Translations under genes and position numbers: made by a program | From: Brevibacterium renqingii | Lineage (GTDB): Bacteria > Actinomycetota > Actinomycetes > Actinomycetales > Brevibacteriaceae | Assembly: GCF_017808105.1 (NCBI RefSeq) | Contig: NZ_JADBHF010000006.1 | Location: forward strand, 1-64,000 | DNA length: 64,000 nucleotides | Direction of reading: 5' to 3' | The notes under the pieces: model-generated | The model's input: only the letters and a program-made list of their open reading frames with translations | The model's database searches: none | Told to the model about the DNA's origin: nothing | Shown: in pieces, positions 28,664 to 37,894 of the stretch | How the letters are laid out: each line of letters starts with the position of its first letter | How positions within the stretch are numbered: the first letter of the stretch is position 1

Positions 28664-29584
28664 ATGCGCGCCGCCGTCTACGACGCCTACACCGAGAACT
28701 TCGACGACATCACGGTCCGTGATCTGCCCGACCCCAAGCTTCCACCGGCCTCGGTGCTCATCGAGGTCAAGGCCGCAGGAGTCAACCCCGTCGACTGGAA
28801 GCTCGTCGGCGGTCACCTCGACGCTTTCATGCCGGTCCAGTTCCCGGTCACGCCCGGTTGGGATGTCGCCGGCGTCGTCGTCGGGCTCGGCTTCGACACT
28901 CCCGAATTCTCCATCGGAGACGAGGTCATCGCCTATGCCCGCAAGGATGTGCTGAGTTCTGGGACCTTCGCAGAAAAGGTCGCGGTCCCTGTCCGCTCCG
29001 TGGCGCCGAAACCCAAGAGCCTGAGCTGGGAAGAGGCGGGCGGCCTGCCGCTGGCCGGCGGCACGGCTCTGCGAACTCTCGAATCCCTCGGCGCCCTCGA
29101 GGGCAGAACCGTTCTCATCCACGGTGCATCCGGGGGTGTGGGCAGCTTCGCCGTGCAGATCGCCGCGGCAGCCGGGGCTCGGGTCATCGGCACGGCGTCG
29201 GAGTCCAATCACGACTATCTGCGCCGTCTCGGCGCCGAGCCCGTGACCTATGGCGCGGGATTGGTCGATCGTGTGCGCGAGGCCGTGGGCGGGCCCGTCG
29301 ACGGGGTCGCTGATTTCGTCGGAGGCGTCCTCGACGACACCTTGGCCCTGCTGGCTGAGGGCGGCATGCACGCCTCCGTCGCCGATCCCTCGGTCGCTGA
29401 GCACGGCGGCCGCTACATCTGGGTGCGCCCCGACGGCAGCGAGACCGCGAGGTTGGGTCTCCTCGTCGACGAAGGCAAGCTCACCGTCGAAGTCGCCGGG
29501 ACCTACGGTCTCGACGAGGTTCCGCAGGCGTTCAAGGACAGCGCCGCCGGCCACGTCCGCGGAAAGCTCGTCATCGTCCCCTGA
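28664..29584 (+). CDS. Quinone-oxidoreductase-like (zinc-free MDR) NADP-dependent oxidoreductase
   Basis: 306 residues from the ATG at 28664. Medium-chain dehydrogenase/reductase: N-terminal GroES-like domain with AAGVNPVDWK and a Rossmann domain with HGASGGVGSFAVQIAAAAGA. The zinc ligands of alcohol dehydrogenases are missing, pointing to the quinone oxidoreductase (QOR/zeta-crystallin) group, which reduces quinones or enals with NADPH. It stands alone, convergent with the TetR gene (9-bp gap), and sits directly behind the palindromic operator region, so it is likely inducible. Confidence 0.87.
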   Translation: MRAAVYDAYTENFDDITVRDLPDPKLPPASVLIEVKAAGVNPVDWKLVGGHLDAFMPVQFPVTPGWDVAGVVVGLGFDTPEFSIGDEVIAYARKDVLSSGTFAEKVAVPVRSVAPKPKSLSWEEAGGLPLAGGTALRTLESLGALEGRTVLIHGASGGVGSFAVQIAAAAGARVIGTASESNHDYLRRLGAEPVTYGAGLVDRVREAVGGPVDGVADFVGGVLDDTLALLAEGGMHASVADPSVAEHGGRYIWVRPDGSETARLGLLVDEGKLTVEVAGTYGLDEVPQAFKDSAAGHVRGKLVIVP

Positions 29585-29593
29585 GGCGGAATC

Positions 29594-30220
29594 TCAGCCG
29601 ATCGCCAGCGCGGCGGCCGCCGCTGCGCGCAATTCGACCCCGACCACCTCGGCGCTTGAGCGTCGTGCCTGGTACGGGGTCGAATTCATCATGCCGAACA
29701 CCGCGTGGACGCGCACCGTGGCGGCCTCGAGCGTCCACTCGGGGTGGGCGGCGGCGACGACCTCGGCCCACCGGCTGACATAGGCGCGCTGCAGGCGGCG
29801 CACGGTCCGACGGGAGGCCTCGGGGAGTGCCGCGAGGTCACGATCCTGGATGCGGATGAGCTCGGGTTCGCTCATCGCGAAGTCGACATGGAAGTCGATG
29901 AGTCGGTGCAGCGTTCCGGCTGCCTCGGCTTCGACAGCTGCAGCGGGCTGCTCTTCTGTCGCAGCGACGATCTCGTCCCCGCCGGATTTCAGGTACTTCG
30001 AGATCCCGACGAGAAGCTCCTCGAGCACGGCCTCCTTCGAGGAGAAATGCCGATACACCGCCGGTGCCGAGATGCCCGCGCCCTTTCCGAGGTCGTCGAG
30101 GCGGACACCATGGAAGCCGTGCCGGGCATACAGTGCCTTCGCGACGTTCAGCAGCTGCTCGCGGCGGGCGGCCTTCGCCTCCGCCCGCGAGGTCGGCCTG
30201 GCCACATCCTCGGTCGTCAT
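29594..30220 (-). CDS. TetR-family regulator beside the acyl-CoA carboxylase operon
   Basis: 208 residues. The N-terminal helix-turn-helix domain (about residues 14-62) has the family pattern LYARHGFHGVRLDDLGKGAG and SAPAVYRHFSSKEAVLEEL; the remaining ligand-binding domain is helical and variable. It is divergent from the carboxylase/dehydrogenase operon with 131 bp between, and a 22-bp palindrome lies there, so it most likely represses that operon and itself, with an acyl-CoA of branched-chain catabolism as a plausible ligand (inference). M. tuberculosis has a TetR gene in the matching place near accD1. Confidence 0.88.
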   Translation of the reverse strand: MTTEDVARPTSRAEAKAARREQLLNVAKALYARHGFHGVRLDDLGKGAGISAPAVYRHFSSKEAVLEELLVGISKYLKSGGDEIVAATEEQPAAAVEAEAAGTLHRLIDFHVDFAMSEPELIRIQDRDLAALPEASRRTVRRLQRAYVSRWAEVVAAAHPEWTLEAATVRVHAVFGMMNSTPYQARRSSAEVVGVELRAAAAAALAIG

Positions 30221-30317
30221 CGCCGACCTCTTTTCCTGTTCCGATGTCGTTTCCCGCGGCGGATGCTTCGCAGAGTCCGCGCGTTGTCACTTCTGCCTGT
30301 GAGCAGTATCATAGCAG

Positions 30318-30339
30318 TCAGTTAAGAAGAATTAACTGA
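30318..30339. promoter_or_regulatory. 22-bp palindrome, likely TetR operator
   Basis: TCAGTTAA-GAAGAA-TTAACTGA, a perfect 8-bp inverted repeat with a 6-nt spacer, 12 bp before the carboxylase start and within the divergent TetR/carboxylase promoter region. AT-rich in a GC-rich background. Size and place fit a TetR-type operator. Confidence 0.7.
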
Positions 30340-30351
30340 AATGAGGATGGA

Positions 30352-31965
30352 ATGAGAGCAGTGGGAACTGCGGTCAGTCCGGCGACGGGGCAGGTCAATG
30401 CTGATGCCCATGCCGAACTCATCGCTGAGCTCCGCGAACGCGTCAGGGCCACCGCCCGAGGTGGGTCGGAGAAGTCCAGGCAGCGTCACATCGACCGCGG
30501 CAAGCTGCTGCCGCGCGACCGGGTCGAGCACCTGCTCGATCCCGGAACTCCGTTCCTCGAACTCTCTCCGCTCGCAGCCAACGGCATGTACGAGGATGCG
30601 AGCCCCGGCGCCGGGATCATCACCGGCATCGGCCGGGTCGCTGGCCGCGAATGCGTCATCGTGGCCAATGACGCCACGGTCAAGGGCGGCACCTACTATC
30701 CCGTCACGGTGAAGAAGCACCTGCGGGCCCAGGAGATCGCGAAGGACAACGGTCTCCCGTGCATCTACCTCGTCGACTCCGGTGGGGCGAACCTGCCCAA
30801 CCAGGACGACGTGTTCCCCGACCGTGAGCACTTCGGCCGCATCTTCTACAATCAGGCCACGCTCTCGGCCGCCGGAATCCCACAGCTGGCAGCCGTCCTC
30901 GGCTCCTGCACCGCCGGCGGCGCCTACGTCCCCGCCATGGCCGACGAGTCGATCATCGTCTCCGAGCAGGGCACGATCTTCCTCGGCGGCCCACCCCTGG
31001 TCAAGGCCGCCACGGGCGAGGAAGTCACCGCCGAGGAACTCGGCGGCGGTGCGCTGCACTCGCGCGTCTCCGGCGTCACCGACCATCTCGCCGCCAACGA
31101 CCCTCATGCCCTGGAGATCATGCGCGACGTCGTCTCCACACTCGGGCCCAAGAGCGCTCCGAACTGGGACGTCATCGAATCCCGTCTGCCCGCGCATCCG
31201 CCGGAGGAGCTGACCTCGGTCGTGCCCGTCGACTCGCGCACCCCCTACGACGTCCACGAGGTCATCGCCCGCTTGGTCGACGCCTCGGAGTTCCACGAGT
31301 TCAAAGCCGAGTACGGCACCAGCCTCGTCACCGGGTTCGCCCACCTGGACGGACACCCGGTGGGGATCGTCGCCAACAACGGCATCCTCTTCGGCGAATC
31401 CGCCCAGAAGGGCGCCCACTTCATCGAACTCTGCGATCAGCGCAGCGTGCCGCTGGTCTTTCTGCAGAACATCTCCGGCTTCATGGTCGGCCGCGATTAC
31501 GAGGCCGGCGGCATCGCCAAGCACGGAGCGAAGATGGTCAACGCCGTCGCGACCGCCCGCGTCCCGAAGTTCACCGTCGTCATCGGCGGCTCCTTCGGAG
31601 CCGGCAACTATTCGATGTGCGGTCGCGCCTACTCACCTCGCTTCTTGTGGATGTGGCCCAACGCGCGCATCTCGGTGATGGGCGGCGAACAGGCCGCCAG
31701 CGTCCTCTCGACCGTCAAGCGCGATCAGCTCGAAGCCCGCGGAGAGACCTGGAGCGAAGAGGCCGAAGACACCTTCAAGCAGCCCATCCGCGACCAATAC
31801 GAGGCACAGGGCAATCCGTACTATTCGACGGCGCGGCTGTGGGACGACGGAATCATCGAACCCGGTGACACCCGTCAAGTGCTCGCCCTCGCCCTCGAAC
31901 TCGCCCGCTTCGGACCGATGGAACGCCCGCTGAATGCCAGCGGCTACGGCGTTTTCAGAATGTGA
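30352..31965 (+). CDS. accD1: Acyl-CoA carboxylase beta subunit (methylcrotonyl-CoA type)
   Basis: 537 residues. Carboxyltransferase with the two crotonase-like halves: N-terminal [18 protein letters not shown] and [14 protein letters not shown], then [19 protein letters not shown]-terminal [20 protein letters not shown] and [20 protein letters not shown] with [11 protein letters not shown]. The NISGFMVG and GGANLPNQ segments match 3-methylcrotonyl-CoA carboxylase beta rather than acetyl/propionyl-CoA types. It transfers carbon dioxide from biotin to 3-methylcrotonyl-CoA in leucine breakdown. The next gene follows at once with a GTG or ATG start. The gene symbol follows the M. tuberculosis orthologue. 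Confidence 0.9.
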   Translation: MRAVGTAVSPATGQVNADAHAELIAELRERVRATARGGSEKSRQRHIDRGKLLPRDRVEHLLDPGTPFLELSPLAANGMYEDASPGAGIITGIGRVAGRECVIVANDATVKGGTYYPVTVKKHLRAQEIAKDNGLPCIYLVDSGGANLPNQDDVFPDREHFGRIFYNQATLSAAGIPQLAAVLGSCTAGGAYVPAMADESIIVSEQGTIFLGGPPLVKAATGEEVTAEELGGGALHSRVSGVTDHLAANDPHALEIMRDVVSTLGPKSAPNWDVIESRLPAHPPEELTSVVPVDSRTPYDVHEVIARLVDASEFHEFKAEYGTSLVTGFAHLDGHPVGIVANNGILFGESAQKGAHFIELCDQRSVPLVFLQNISGFMVGRDYEAGGIAKHGAKMVNAVATARVPKFTVVIGGSFGAGNYSMCGRAYSPRFLWMWPNARISVMGGEQAASVLSTVKRDQLEARGETWSEEAEDTFKQPIRDQYEAQGNPYYSTARLWDDGIIEPGDTRQVLALALELARFGPMERPLNASGYGVFRM

Positions 31966-31973
31966 GCCCCTCG

Positions 31974-33986
31974 ATGTTCAAGACTGTACTCATCGCCAAC
32001 CGCGGAGAGATCGCCCTGCGCGTCATCCGCACCTGCCGCGACCTCGGCATCAGGACCGTCGCCGTCTACTCCGACGCCGATGCCCAGGCCGCCCATGTCA
32101 AAGCCGCCGACACGGCCGTGCACCTGGGCCCGGCAGCCGCCTCGGAATCGTACCTGCGCATCGACAAGGTCATCGCCGCCGCCGAGGCGACCGGCTCGGA
32201 GGCCATCCACCCCGGCTACGGCTTCCTGTCCGAGAACGCGGAGTTCTCCGCGGCCTGCGAAGCCGCTGGAATCGTCTTCCTCGGCCCCGGCCCGGAAGCG
32301 ATCCGGACCATGGGTGACAAGATCACCGCCAAACAGGCCGTGTCCTCTCGCGGAGTTCCGCTCGTGCCCGGCACGAAGGACGCCGCCATGAGCGATGAAG
32401 CCCTCATCGCCGCTTCGACCGATATCGGCTTCCCCGTGCTCATCAAACCCTCCGCCGGCGGCGGGGGCAAGGGCATGCACGCGGTCTTCGAGGCCGAGAA
32501 GCTGCCCGAGGCGCTGAAGACCGCTCGCCGCGAGGCCGCGAGCTCCTTCGGAGACGACACCCTGTTCCTCGAACGGCTCGTGGCCACCCCGCGGCACATC
32601 GAGGTTCAGATCATGGCCGATGCCCACGGCAATGTCATCCACTTCGGTGAACGCGAATGCTCCCTCCAGCGCCGCCACCAGAAGGTCATCGAAGAGGCAC
32701 CATCGCCGCTGTTGGATCCGGAGACCCGGACTCGCATCGGTCAGGCCGCCTGCGAGACCGCGAAGTCCGTGGGCTACGTCGGAGCCGGCACGGTCGAGTT
32801 CATCGTCGGCGCCGACCGTCCCGACGAGTTCTTCTTCATGGAAATGAACACCCGCCTGCAGGTCGAGCACCCCGTGACCGAGGAGGTCACCGGCGTCGAC
32901 CTCGTCGAACTGCAGCTGCTCGTCGGCGCCGGCGAGCAGCTGCCGCTGTCCCAGGACGACATCACGCTGACTGGGCACTCGATCGAAGCCCGCATCTACG
33001 CCGAGGACCCCTCGCGAGGCTTCCTGCCCACGGGCGGACGTGCCCTCGACGTCGTCTTCCCCACAGGCGAGGGCATCCGCGTCGATGCCGGACTCGACGC
33101 CGGGCAGACGATCGCTTCCGACTACGACCCGATGATCGCCAAGCTCATCGTCCACGCCGACGATCGGAGCGCGGCCATCGCCCGCCTCGACGCTGCGCTG
33201 TCGGCTTCCGCGGTGCCCGGGATCGTGACGAACATCGACTTCCTGCGCACGCTCATGTCCCTGCCCGAAGTCGTCGCCGGTGACCTCGACACCTCTCTCA
33301 TCGACAATCTCGACGAGGAGCAGCTCGCCCACACCGCCTCCGAGACCCATGCACAGCTGGTGGCTGCGGCCGTGCTGGCGACCGGGGGAGCGGCCGGCAC
33401 CACCATCACCGGCCCGATCACGGAAACGGACCTGTCGGGGAAGCGCACGACCGCCTCGGCGTGGGCCGGACCGAGTGCCTGGCGGACCTCCAGACCGGAG
33501 TTCCGACCCACGGTCCGCCTGGCCGCCGGCGGGCAGACCGTCGAAATCGAGGCCGAAGCCGACCACGCCGGCATCGACTCCGACGGCCTCTGGCACATCG
33601 TCCTCGACGGAATCCAGCACACCGCACGGATCTTCTCCGATGCGCGTGAACGCAGCGTCTGGGTGAGCACCGGAGACGGGATCCACGTCTTCACCCGCCC
33701 GCTGGCCGACGCCTCGCTGACTCCCGGCCTCGAAGGCGCAGAGGTGCTCGCACCGATGCCCGGCTCCGTCGTGGCCATCAGAGTCGAGACCGGCGACAAG
33801 GTCGAGCAGGGTGACCCGATCGTCGTCGTCGAGGCGATGAAGATGGAACACGTGCTCACCGCACCCGCGGCCGGCATCGTCACCGTCACTGTGGTCGAAG
33901 GCGCCCAGGTCGGACTCGACGAGGTGCTCGCCGCCGTCGTCGACGAACCGCAGGCCGAAGCCGCCGAAGAACAACCAGTCAGCTGA
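31974..33986 (+). CDS. accA1: Biotin carboxylase/BCCP fused alpha subunit
   Basis: 670 residues from the ATG at 31974; a GTG at 31962 overlapping the previous stop is an alternative. Biotin carboxylase N-terminal domain MFKTVLIANRGEIALRVIRT, ATP-grasp domain with KPSAGGGGKGMH and the EMNTRLQVEH active-site motif, C-terminal domain, and a biotinyl domain with the attachment Lys623 in EAMKMEH. It carboxylates biotin using ATP and bicarbonate for the beta subunit. Length and order fit methylcrotonyl-CoA carboxylase alpha. Confidence 0.94.
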   Translation: MFKTVLIANRGEIALRVIRTCRDLGIRTVAVYSDADAQAAHVKAADTAVHLGPAAASESYLRIDKVIAAAEATGSEAIHPGYGFLSENAEFSAACEAAGIVFLGPGPEAIRTMGDKITAKQAVSSRGVPLVPGTKDAAMSDEALIAASTDIGFPVLIKPSAGGGGKGMHAVFEAEKLPEALKTARREAASSFGDDTLFLERLVATPRHIEVQIMADAHGNVIHFGERECSLQRRHQKVIEEAPSPLLDPETRTRIGQAACETAKSVGYVGAGTVEFIVGADRPDEFFFMEMNTRLQVEHPVTEEVTGVDLVELQLLVGAGEQLPLSQDDITLTGHSIEARIYAEDPSRGFLPTGGRALDVVFPTGEGIRVDAGLDAGQTIASDYDPMIAKLIVHADDRSAAIARLDAALSASAVPGIVTNIDFLRTLMSLPEVVAGDLDTSLIDNLDEEQLAHTASETHAQLVAAAVLATGGAAGTTITGPITETDLSGKRTTASAWAGPSAWRTSRPEFRPTVRLAAGGQTVEIEAEADHAGIDSDGLWHIVLDGIQHTARIFSDARERSVWVSTGDGIHVFTRPLADASLTPGLEGAEVLAPMPGSVVAIRVETGDKVEQGDPIVVVEAMKMEHVLTAPAAGIVTVTVVEGAQVGLDEVLAAVVDEPQAEAAEEQPVS

Positions 33987-34021
33987 TCACGACAACCACG
34001 CCGCGAGCGGGGAGGAAAGAA

Positions 34022-35194
34022 ATGGAAACGTTCGTTCCGGGCATGCTGCCCGAAGAATACGAGGACCTGCGTCAAGGAGTCGCGAAGTTCGCCGACGAAG
34101 AGGTCGCACCCGTATCCGCCGAACTCGATGCCAAGCACGAGTTCCCCTATGACCTCGTTGCCAAGATGGGGCAGATGGGCCTGTTCGGTCTGCCCTTCGA
34201 CGAAGAGTACGGCGGCATGGGCGGCGACTACTTCGCCCTGTGCCTGGCCATCGAGGAGATCGCCCGGGTCAACCAGTCGCTGGCGATCACCCTCGAGGCC
34301 GGAGTCTCGCTGGGCGCGATGCCGATCTACCGGTTCGGCACCGAGGAGCAGAAGCGCGAATGGCTGCCGAAGCTCACGGACGCCTCCGGACTGGCGGCAT
34401 TCGGACTGACCGAGCCCGAGGCGGGCTCCGACGCCGGCGGCACGAAGACCAAGGCCACCCTGGACGGCGGCACCTGGACGATCAACGGCAGCAAATGCTT
34501 CATCACGAACTCGGGCACCGACATCACGCGGCTGGTCACCGCCACCGCAGTGACCGGGACCCGCACGTCGGGCTCCGGCCGCGAGGTCCCGGAGATCTCG
34601 ACGATCATGATCCCGACCGGCACTCCCGGCTTCACCGCCGAGCCCGCTTACGACAAGGTCGGCTGGAACTCCTCGGATACGCACCCGTTGACCTTCGATA
34701 ACGTGCAGGTGCCCGAAGCCAATCTGCTCGGCGAACGCGGCCGCGGCTACGCGAACTTCCTGCGCATCCTCGACGAGGGACGCATCGCCGTCGGCGCCCT
34801 GTCCGTCGGTGCGGCACAGGGCTGTGTGGACGAATCCGTGAAGTACGCGAAGGAACGTCAGGCCTTCGGCAAGCCGATCTCGGACTTCCAGGGCATCTCG
34901 TTCAAGATCGCCCGCATGGAGGCACGCGTCGTCGCCGCCCGTTCTGCGTACTACCTCGCGGCCTCACGCATGATCGCCGGTCTGCCGTTCAAGAAGGAAG
35001 CCGCCATCGCGAAGATGGTCGCCGGAGAGGCTGCGATGGACAACGCCCGCGACGCCACACAGATCCACGGCGGGTACGGCTTCATGAACGAATACCTCGT
35101 CGCCCGCCACTACCGGGACTCGAAGATCCTCGAGGTCGGAGAGGGCACCACCGAGGTCCAGCTCATGCTCATCGCCCGCGAACTCGGGCTCTGA
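34022..35194 (+). CDS. Acyl-CoA dehydrogenase (fadE19 / isovaleryl-CoA type position)
   Basis: 390 residues. Flavin dehydrogenase with FGLTEPEAGSDAGGTKT (FAD/substrate loop), the RQAFGKPISDFQGI helix and the C-terminal GEGTTEVQLMLIAR, whose Glu is in the position of the catalytic base of short/medium-chain enzymes. It sits 35 bp after the carboxylase alpha gene, preceded by a GGGGAGGAAAGA ribosome site. In the M. tuberculosis cluster fadE19 takes this place. Conversion of isovaleryl-CoA to 3-methylcrotonyl-CoA is the expected step but substrate is inferred from context. Confidence 0.9.
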   Translation: METFVPGMLPEEYEDLRQGVAKFADEEVAPVSAELDAKHEFPYDLVAKMGQMGLFGLPFDEEYGGMGGDYFALCLAIEEIARVNQSLAITLEAGVSLGAMPIYRFGTEEQKREWLPKLTDASGLAAFGLTEPEAGSDAGGTKTKATLDGGTWTINGSKCFITNSGTDITRLVTATAVTGTRTSGSGREVPEISTIMIPTGTPGFTAEPAYDKVGWNSSDTHPLTFDNVQVPEANLLGERGRGYANFLRILDEGRIAVGALSVGAAQGCVDESVKYAKERQAFGKPISDFQGISFKIARMEARVVAARSAYYLAASRMIAGLPFKKEAAIAKMVAGEAAMDNARDATQIHGGYGFMNEYLVARHYRDSKILEVGEGTTEVQLMLIARELGL

Positions 35195-35243
35195 ACGGTC
35201 CGTTCGCACTCTGAGCCGCTCTTCGGGCACTGATCCGATTCCG

Positions 35244-35297
35244 CCCGCCGAGGCGGCCCCGCACTTCCATACGGTTGCGCCGGGCCGCCTCGGCGGG
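35244..35297 (+). terminator. Terminator hairpin after the carboxylase/dehydrogenase operon
   Basis: CCCGCCGAGGCGGCCC (35244-35259) pairs perfectly with GGGCCGCCTCGGCGGG (35282-35297), a 16-bp stem with a 22-nt loop, followed by CTTGTC. It ends the operon before cls. Confidence 0.75.
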
Positions 35298-35384
35298 CTT
35301 GTCATGTCCTGAGGTCAGGACGCAGGTGCCAGGCGATAGTGTGGGGCGGAGGTGAGCGCCCGGCCGAAAGGAAAGTGGGATCGG

Positions 35385-36857
35385 ATGGACTTCAGTGTGG
35401 TGGCCTCGGTGGCGTCGGTGACTCTGATCGTCATCGAATACCTCGTCAAGATCGTTGCGATCGGTGTCGTGCCGGAGAACCGGCGGCCCTCATCATCCTC
35501 GGCCTGGCTCCTGCTCATTCTGTTCGTCCCGGTCGTCGGCATTCCGGCCTTCCTCATGCTCGGCAGTCCCTACATCAATCAGCGGCGGGCGCGGATCCAG
35601 GCCGAGGCGAACGAACTCATGCACGAAGGTGCCGACGAGCTGCCCGATGTCCCACCATCGCTGCAGGCAACGCGTGAATTCGTCTCGGTAGCGCAGCTGG
35701 GGCGGGCGCTGACGGAACTGCCGATGGTCACCGGTGACAGCCACGGGGTGATCTCGGACTATGAGGCGAGCATCTCGCGGATGGCAGAACTCGTCGACGA
35801 GTCGAGGGAGTATGTCCACGCCGAGATCTACATCATGGCGTGGGACGACACGACCGATGTCTTCTTCCGCGCTCTCGAACGCGCCGCCGGCCGCGGGGTC
35901 GAAGTGAGAGTGCTGTTCGACCACATCGGCTCACGGAAGTATCCGGGGTTCCACCGGCTGGGCAAACGCCTGAGCGACGCGGGCATCGAATGGCACCTCA
36001 TGCTGCCGTTCATCCCCTGGCGGGGCAAGGCCCGACGCGTCGACCTGCGCAATCACCGCAAGCTCCTCGTCGTCGACGGCAGACGGGCGATGATGGGTTC
36101 GCAGAACATGATCGACTCGACCTATCTCAAGCCGAAGAATGCCCGGATCGGCCGACGTTGGCACGACATCATGGTCGAGCTCAGCGGCCCCATCGTCGCC
36201 GGTCTCGAAGCCGTGTTCTCCACCGACTGGTACTCGGAATCCGGCGAGGCGCTGGGGATCCGCCCCTACGAACGCGAAGGCAATGAGCCCGAGGTGGGCG
36301 GAGCGACGAGCGCGATGCAGCTCATCCCCTCAGGTCCCGGATTCACCACCGAACCCAACCTCAAGGTCTTCACCTCGCTGATGTATCTGGCGCAGACGCG
36401 TCTGGCCATCGTCAGTCCCTACTTCGTGCCCGACGAGTCGCTGCTGGCCGCAGTGAGCACGGCCGCCAGGCGCGGAGTCCATGTCGAGCTCTACGTCAGC
36501 GAGCAGGCCGACCAGTACATGGTCGACCGGGCCCAGTCCTCCTACTACCGGTCGCTGCTCGAAGCCGGGGTGCGGATCTTCCTGTTCCCGAAGCCGGCCG
36601 TGCTGCACACGAAGTGCTTCATCGTCGACGACACCTACGCGGTGATGGGGTCGTCGAACATGGACATGCGCTCCTTCGGCCTCAACTACGAGATCAGCCT
36701 CCTGGCCACCGGCGGCGATCTCGTCGACGACATCATCGAGGTGGTCGCCGACTACCGGAGCGCCAGTCATGAACTGACTCTGCAGGAGTGGGAGAAGCGG
36801 CCGCTGGGACGCCGTTACATGGAATCGGCGATGCGGCTGACCTCGGCGCTGCAGTGA
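35385..36857 (+). CDS. cls: Cardiolipin synthase (phospholipase D family)
   Basis: 490 residues from the ATG at 35385 (GGAAAGTGGGA upstream). Two N-terminal membrane helices (about 5-25 and 38-58), then two HKD half-sites: HRKLLVVD at about 223 and HTKCFIVD at about 408, each followed by G-S-x-N. The enzyme condenses phosphatidylglycerol (with PG or CDP-diacylglycerol) to cardiolipin at the inner membrane face. The full set of catalytic residues is present. Many actinobacteria use a CDP-alcohol-type synthase instead or as well. Confidence 0.92.
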   Translation: MDFSVVASVASVTLIVIEYLVKIVAIGVVPENRRPSSSSAWLLLILFVPVVGIPAFLMLGSPYINQRRARIQAEANELMHEGADELPDVPPSLQATREFVSVAQLGRALTELPMVTGDSHGVISDYEASISRMAELVDESREYVHAEIYIMAWDDTTDVFFRALERAAGRGVEVRVLFDHIGSRKYPGFHRLGKRLSDAGIEWHLMLPFIPWRGKARRVDLRNHRKLLVVDGRRAMMGSQNMIDSTYLKPKNARIGRRWHDIMVELSGPIVAGLEAVFSTDWYSESGEALGIRPYEREGNEPEVGGATSAMQLIPSGPGFTTEPNLKVFTSLMYLAQTRLAIVSPYFVPDESLLAAVSTAARRGVHVELYVSEQADQYMVDRAQSSYYRSLLEAGVRIFLFPKPAVLHTKCFIVDDTYAVMGSSNMDMRSFGLNYEISLLATGGDLVDDIIEVVADYRSASHELTLQEWEKRPLGRRYMESAMRLTSALQ

Positions 36858-36896
36858 GGGGTGCAGGGAGTCGGCTCAGCCGTGACGGCTGCTGCG

Positions 36897-36966
36897 GTGT
36901 CTCCTGCGGGTGGATCCATCGCGAAATCCTCGCGCGAATCGAAACGGATCCACCTGCAGGAGACAC
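36897..36966. repeat. Inverted repeat, GGTGGATCC family copy 2
   Basis: A 21-nt left arm (36897-36917, beginning GTGTCTCCTGC and ending GGATCC) pairs with 36946-36966 with one mismatch. The 28-nt centre itself contains TCGCGA...TCGCGCGA and can pair further. It lies between the convergent cls and HAD genes, so it may act as a bidirectional terminator. It shares the outer GTGTCTC and inner GGTGGATCC with 24913-24982. Confidence 0.8.
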
Positions 36967-36970
36967 GTGC

Positions 36971-37014
36971 GCCGCTGGGGGAGCCGAGCGCCGCCGCTGG
37001 GGGAGCCGAGCGCC
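36971..37014. repeat. Perfect 22-nt tandem duplication
   Basis: Two identical 22-nt units (GCCGCTGGGGGAGCCGAGCG + CC) lie head to tail right after the inverted repeat, in non-coding sequence between convergent genes. Likely a recent slippage product. Confidence 0.85.
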
Positions 37015-37027
37015 GGCGAATTGAACG

Positions 37028-37849
37028 TCAGGCGGAGCCGGTCGTGTCGGGGCCGAGTTCGCTGCGGGCCTCGAGCGGAACGTCGAGGAGTTCGTGGACT
37101 CCGTCGACGATCTCATTCGGGCGGAACGGGAAACGGCGGACATCCTCGGCGGTCGAGATGCCGGAGAGCACGAGGACGGTGTGCATTCCTGCCTCCATGC
37201 CGGCGATGATGTCGGTGTCCATCCGATCGCCGATCATCGCCGTGCTCATCGAGTGTGCGCCGATCCTGTTGAGGGCCGAACGGAACATCATCGGGTTCGG
37301 CTTGCCCACGACATAGGGCTCGCGGTTCGTCGCCTTGGTGATGAGTGCGGCGATGGCCCCGGTGGCCGGCAGAACGCCTTCGGGACTCGGACCGGTGGCG
37401 TCGGGGTTCGTGACGATGAAGCGGGAACCGTCCTGGATGAGGCGGATCGCTTTCGTGATGGCCTCGAAGGAGTAGGAATGGGTCTCGCCGACGACGACGA
37501 AGTCCGGGTCGTGTTCGGTCATGACGAAGCCCGCCTCATGGATGGCTGTGGTCAGGCCCGCCTCGCCGACGACGAAGGCCGTGCCGTGATCGACCTGATT
37601 GGACAGGAAATCGGCAGTCGCCATCGCCGAGGTCCAGATATTCGTCTCCGGCACATCGAGCCCGTTCGACCGCAGCCGAGCTGAGAGATCACGCGCCGTG
37701 TAGATGGAGTTGTTCGTCAGCACCAGATACGGGATCTCGGCTTGCCGCCACTGAGCCAGCAGCTCGGCGGCTCCCGGCAGCGGGTTGTTCTCCTTGACCA
37801 GGACGCCGTCCATATCGGTCAGCCAGCATTCGATCGAATCGCGATCCAT
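37028..37849 (-). CDS. HAD-IIA family phosphatase (NagD-like)
   Basis: 273 residues. Haloacid dehalogenase fold of subfamily IIA: motif I DMDGVL (residues 12-17), motif II LTNNS, Lys motif with KPNPMMF, and motif IV MIGDRMDTDI. These proteins hydrolyse small phosphates (p-nitrophenyl phosphate, glycerol phosphate, nucleotides); the true substrate is not readable. AGGAGAGAC lies before the ATG. It follows the NCS1 permease gene by 45 bp on the same strand and may be read through from it. Confidence 0.88.
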   Translation of the reverse strand: MDRDSIECWLTDMDGVLVKENNPLPGAAELLAQWRQAEIPYLVLTNNSIYTARDLSARLRSNGLDVPETNIWTSAMATADFLSNQVDHGTAFVVGEAGLTTAIHEAGFVMTEHDPDFVVVGETHSYSFEAITKAIRLIQDGSRFIVTNPDATGPSPEGVLPATGAIAALITKATNREPYVVGKPNPMMFRSALNRIGAHSMSTAMIGDRMDTDIIAGMEAGMHTVLVLSGISTAEDVRRFPFRPNEIVDGVHELLDVPLEARSELGPDTTGSA

Positions 37850-37894
37850 GTCTCTCCTCGAGCTCGGGTGTGGGCCGAAGCGCCTACCGACAGC

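Noticed and set aside
31944..33974. 676-codon minus-strand open frame over the biotin carboxylase gene
   Set aside because: Shadow frame of a gene with every family motif.
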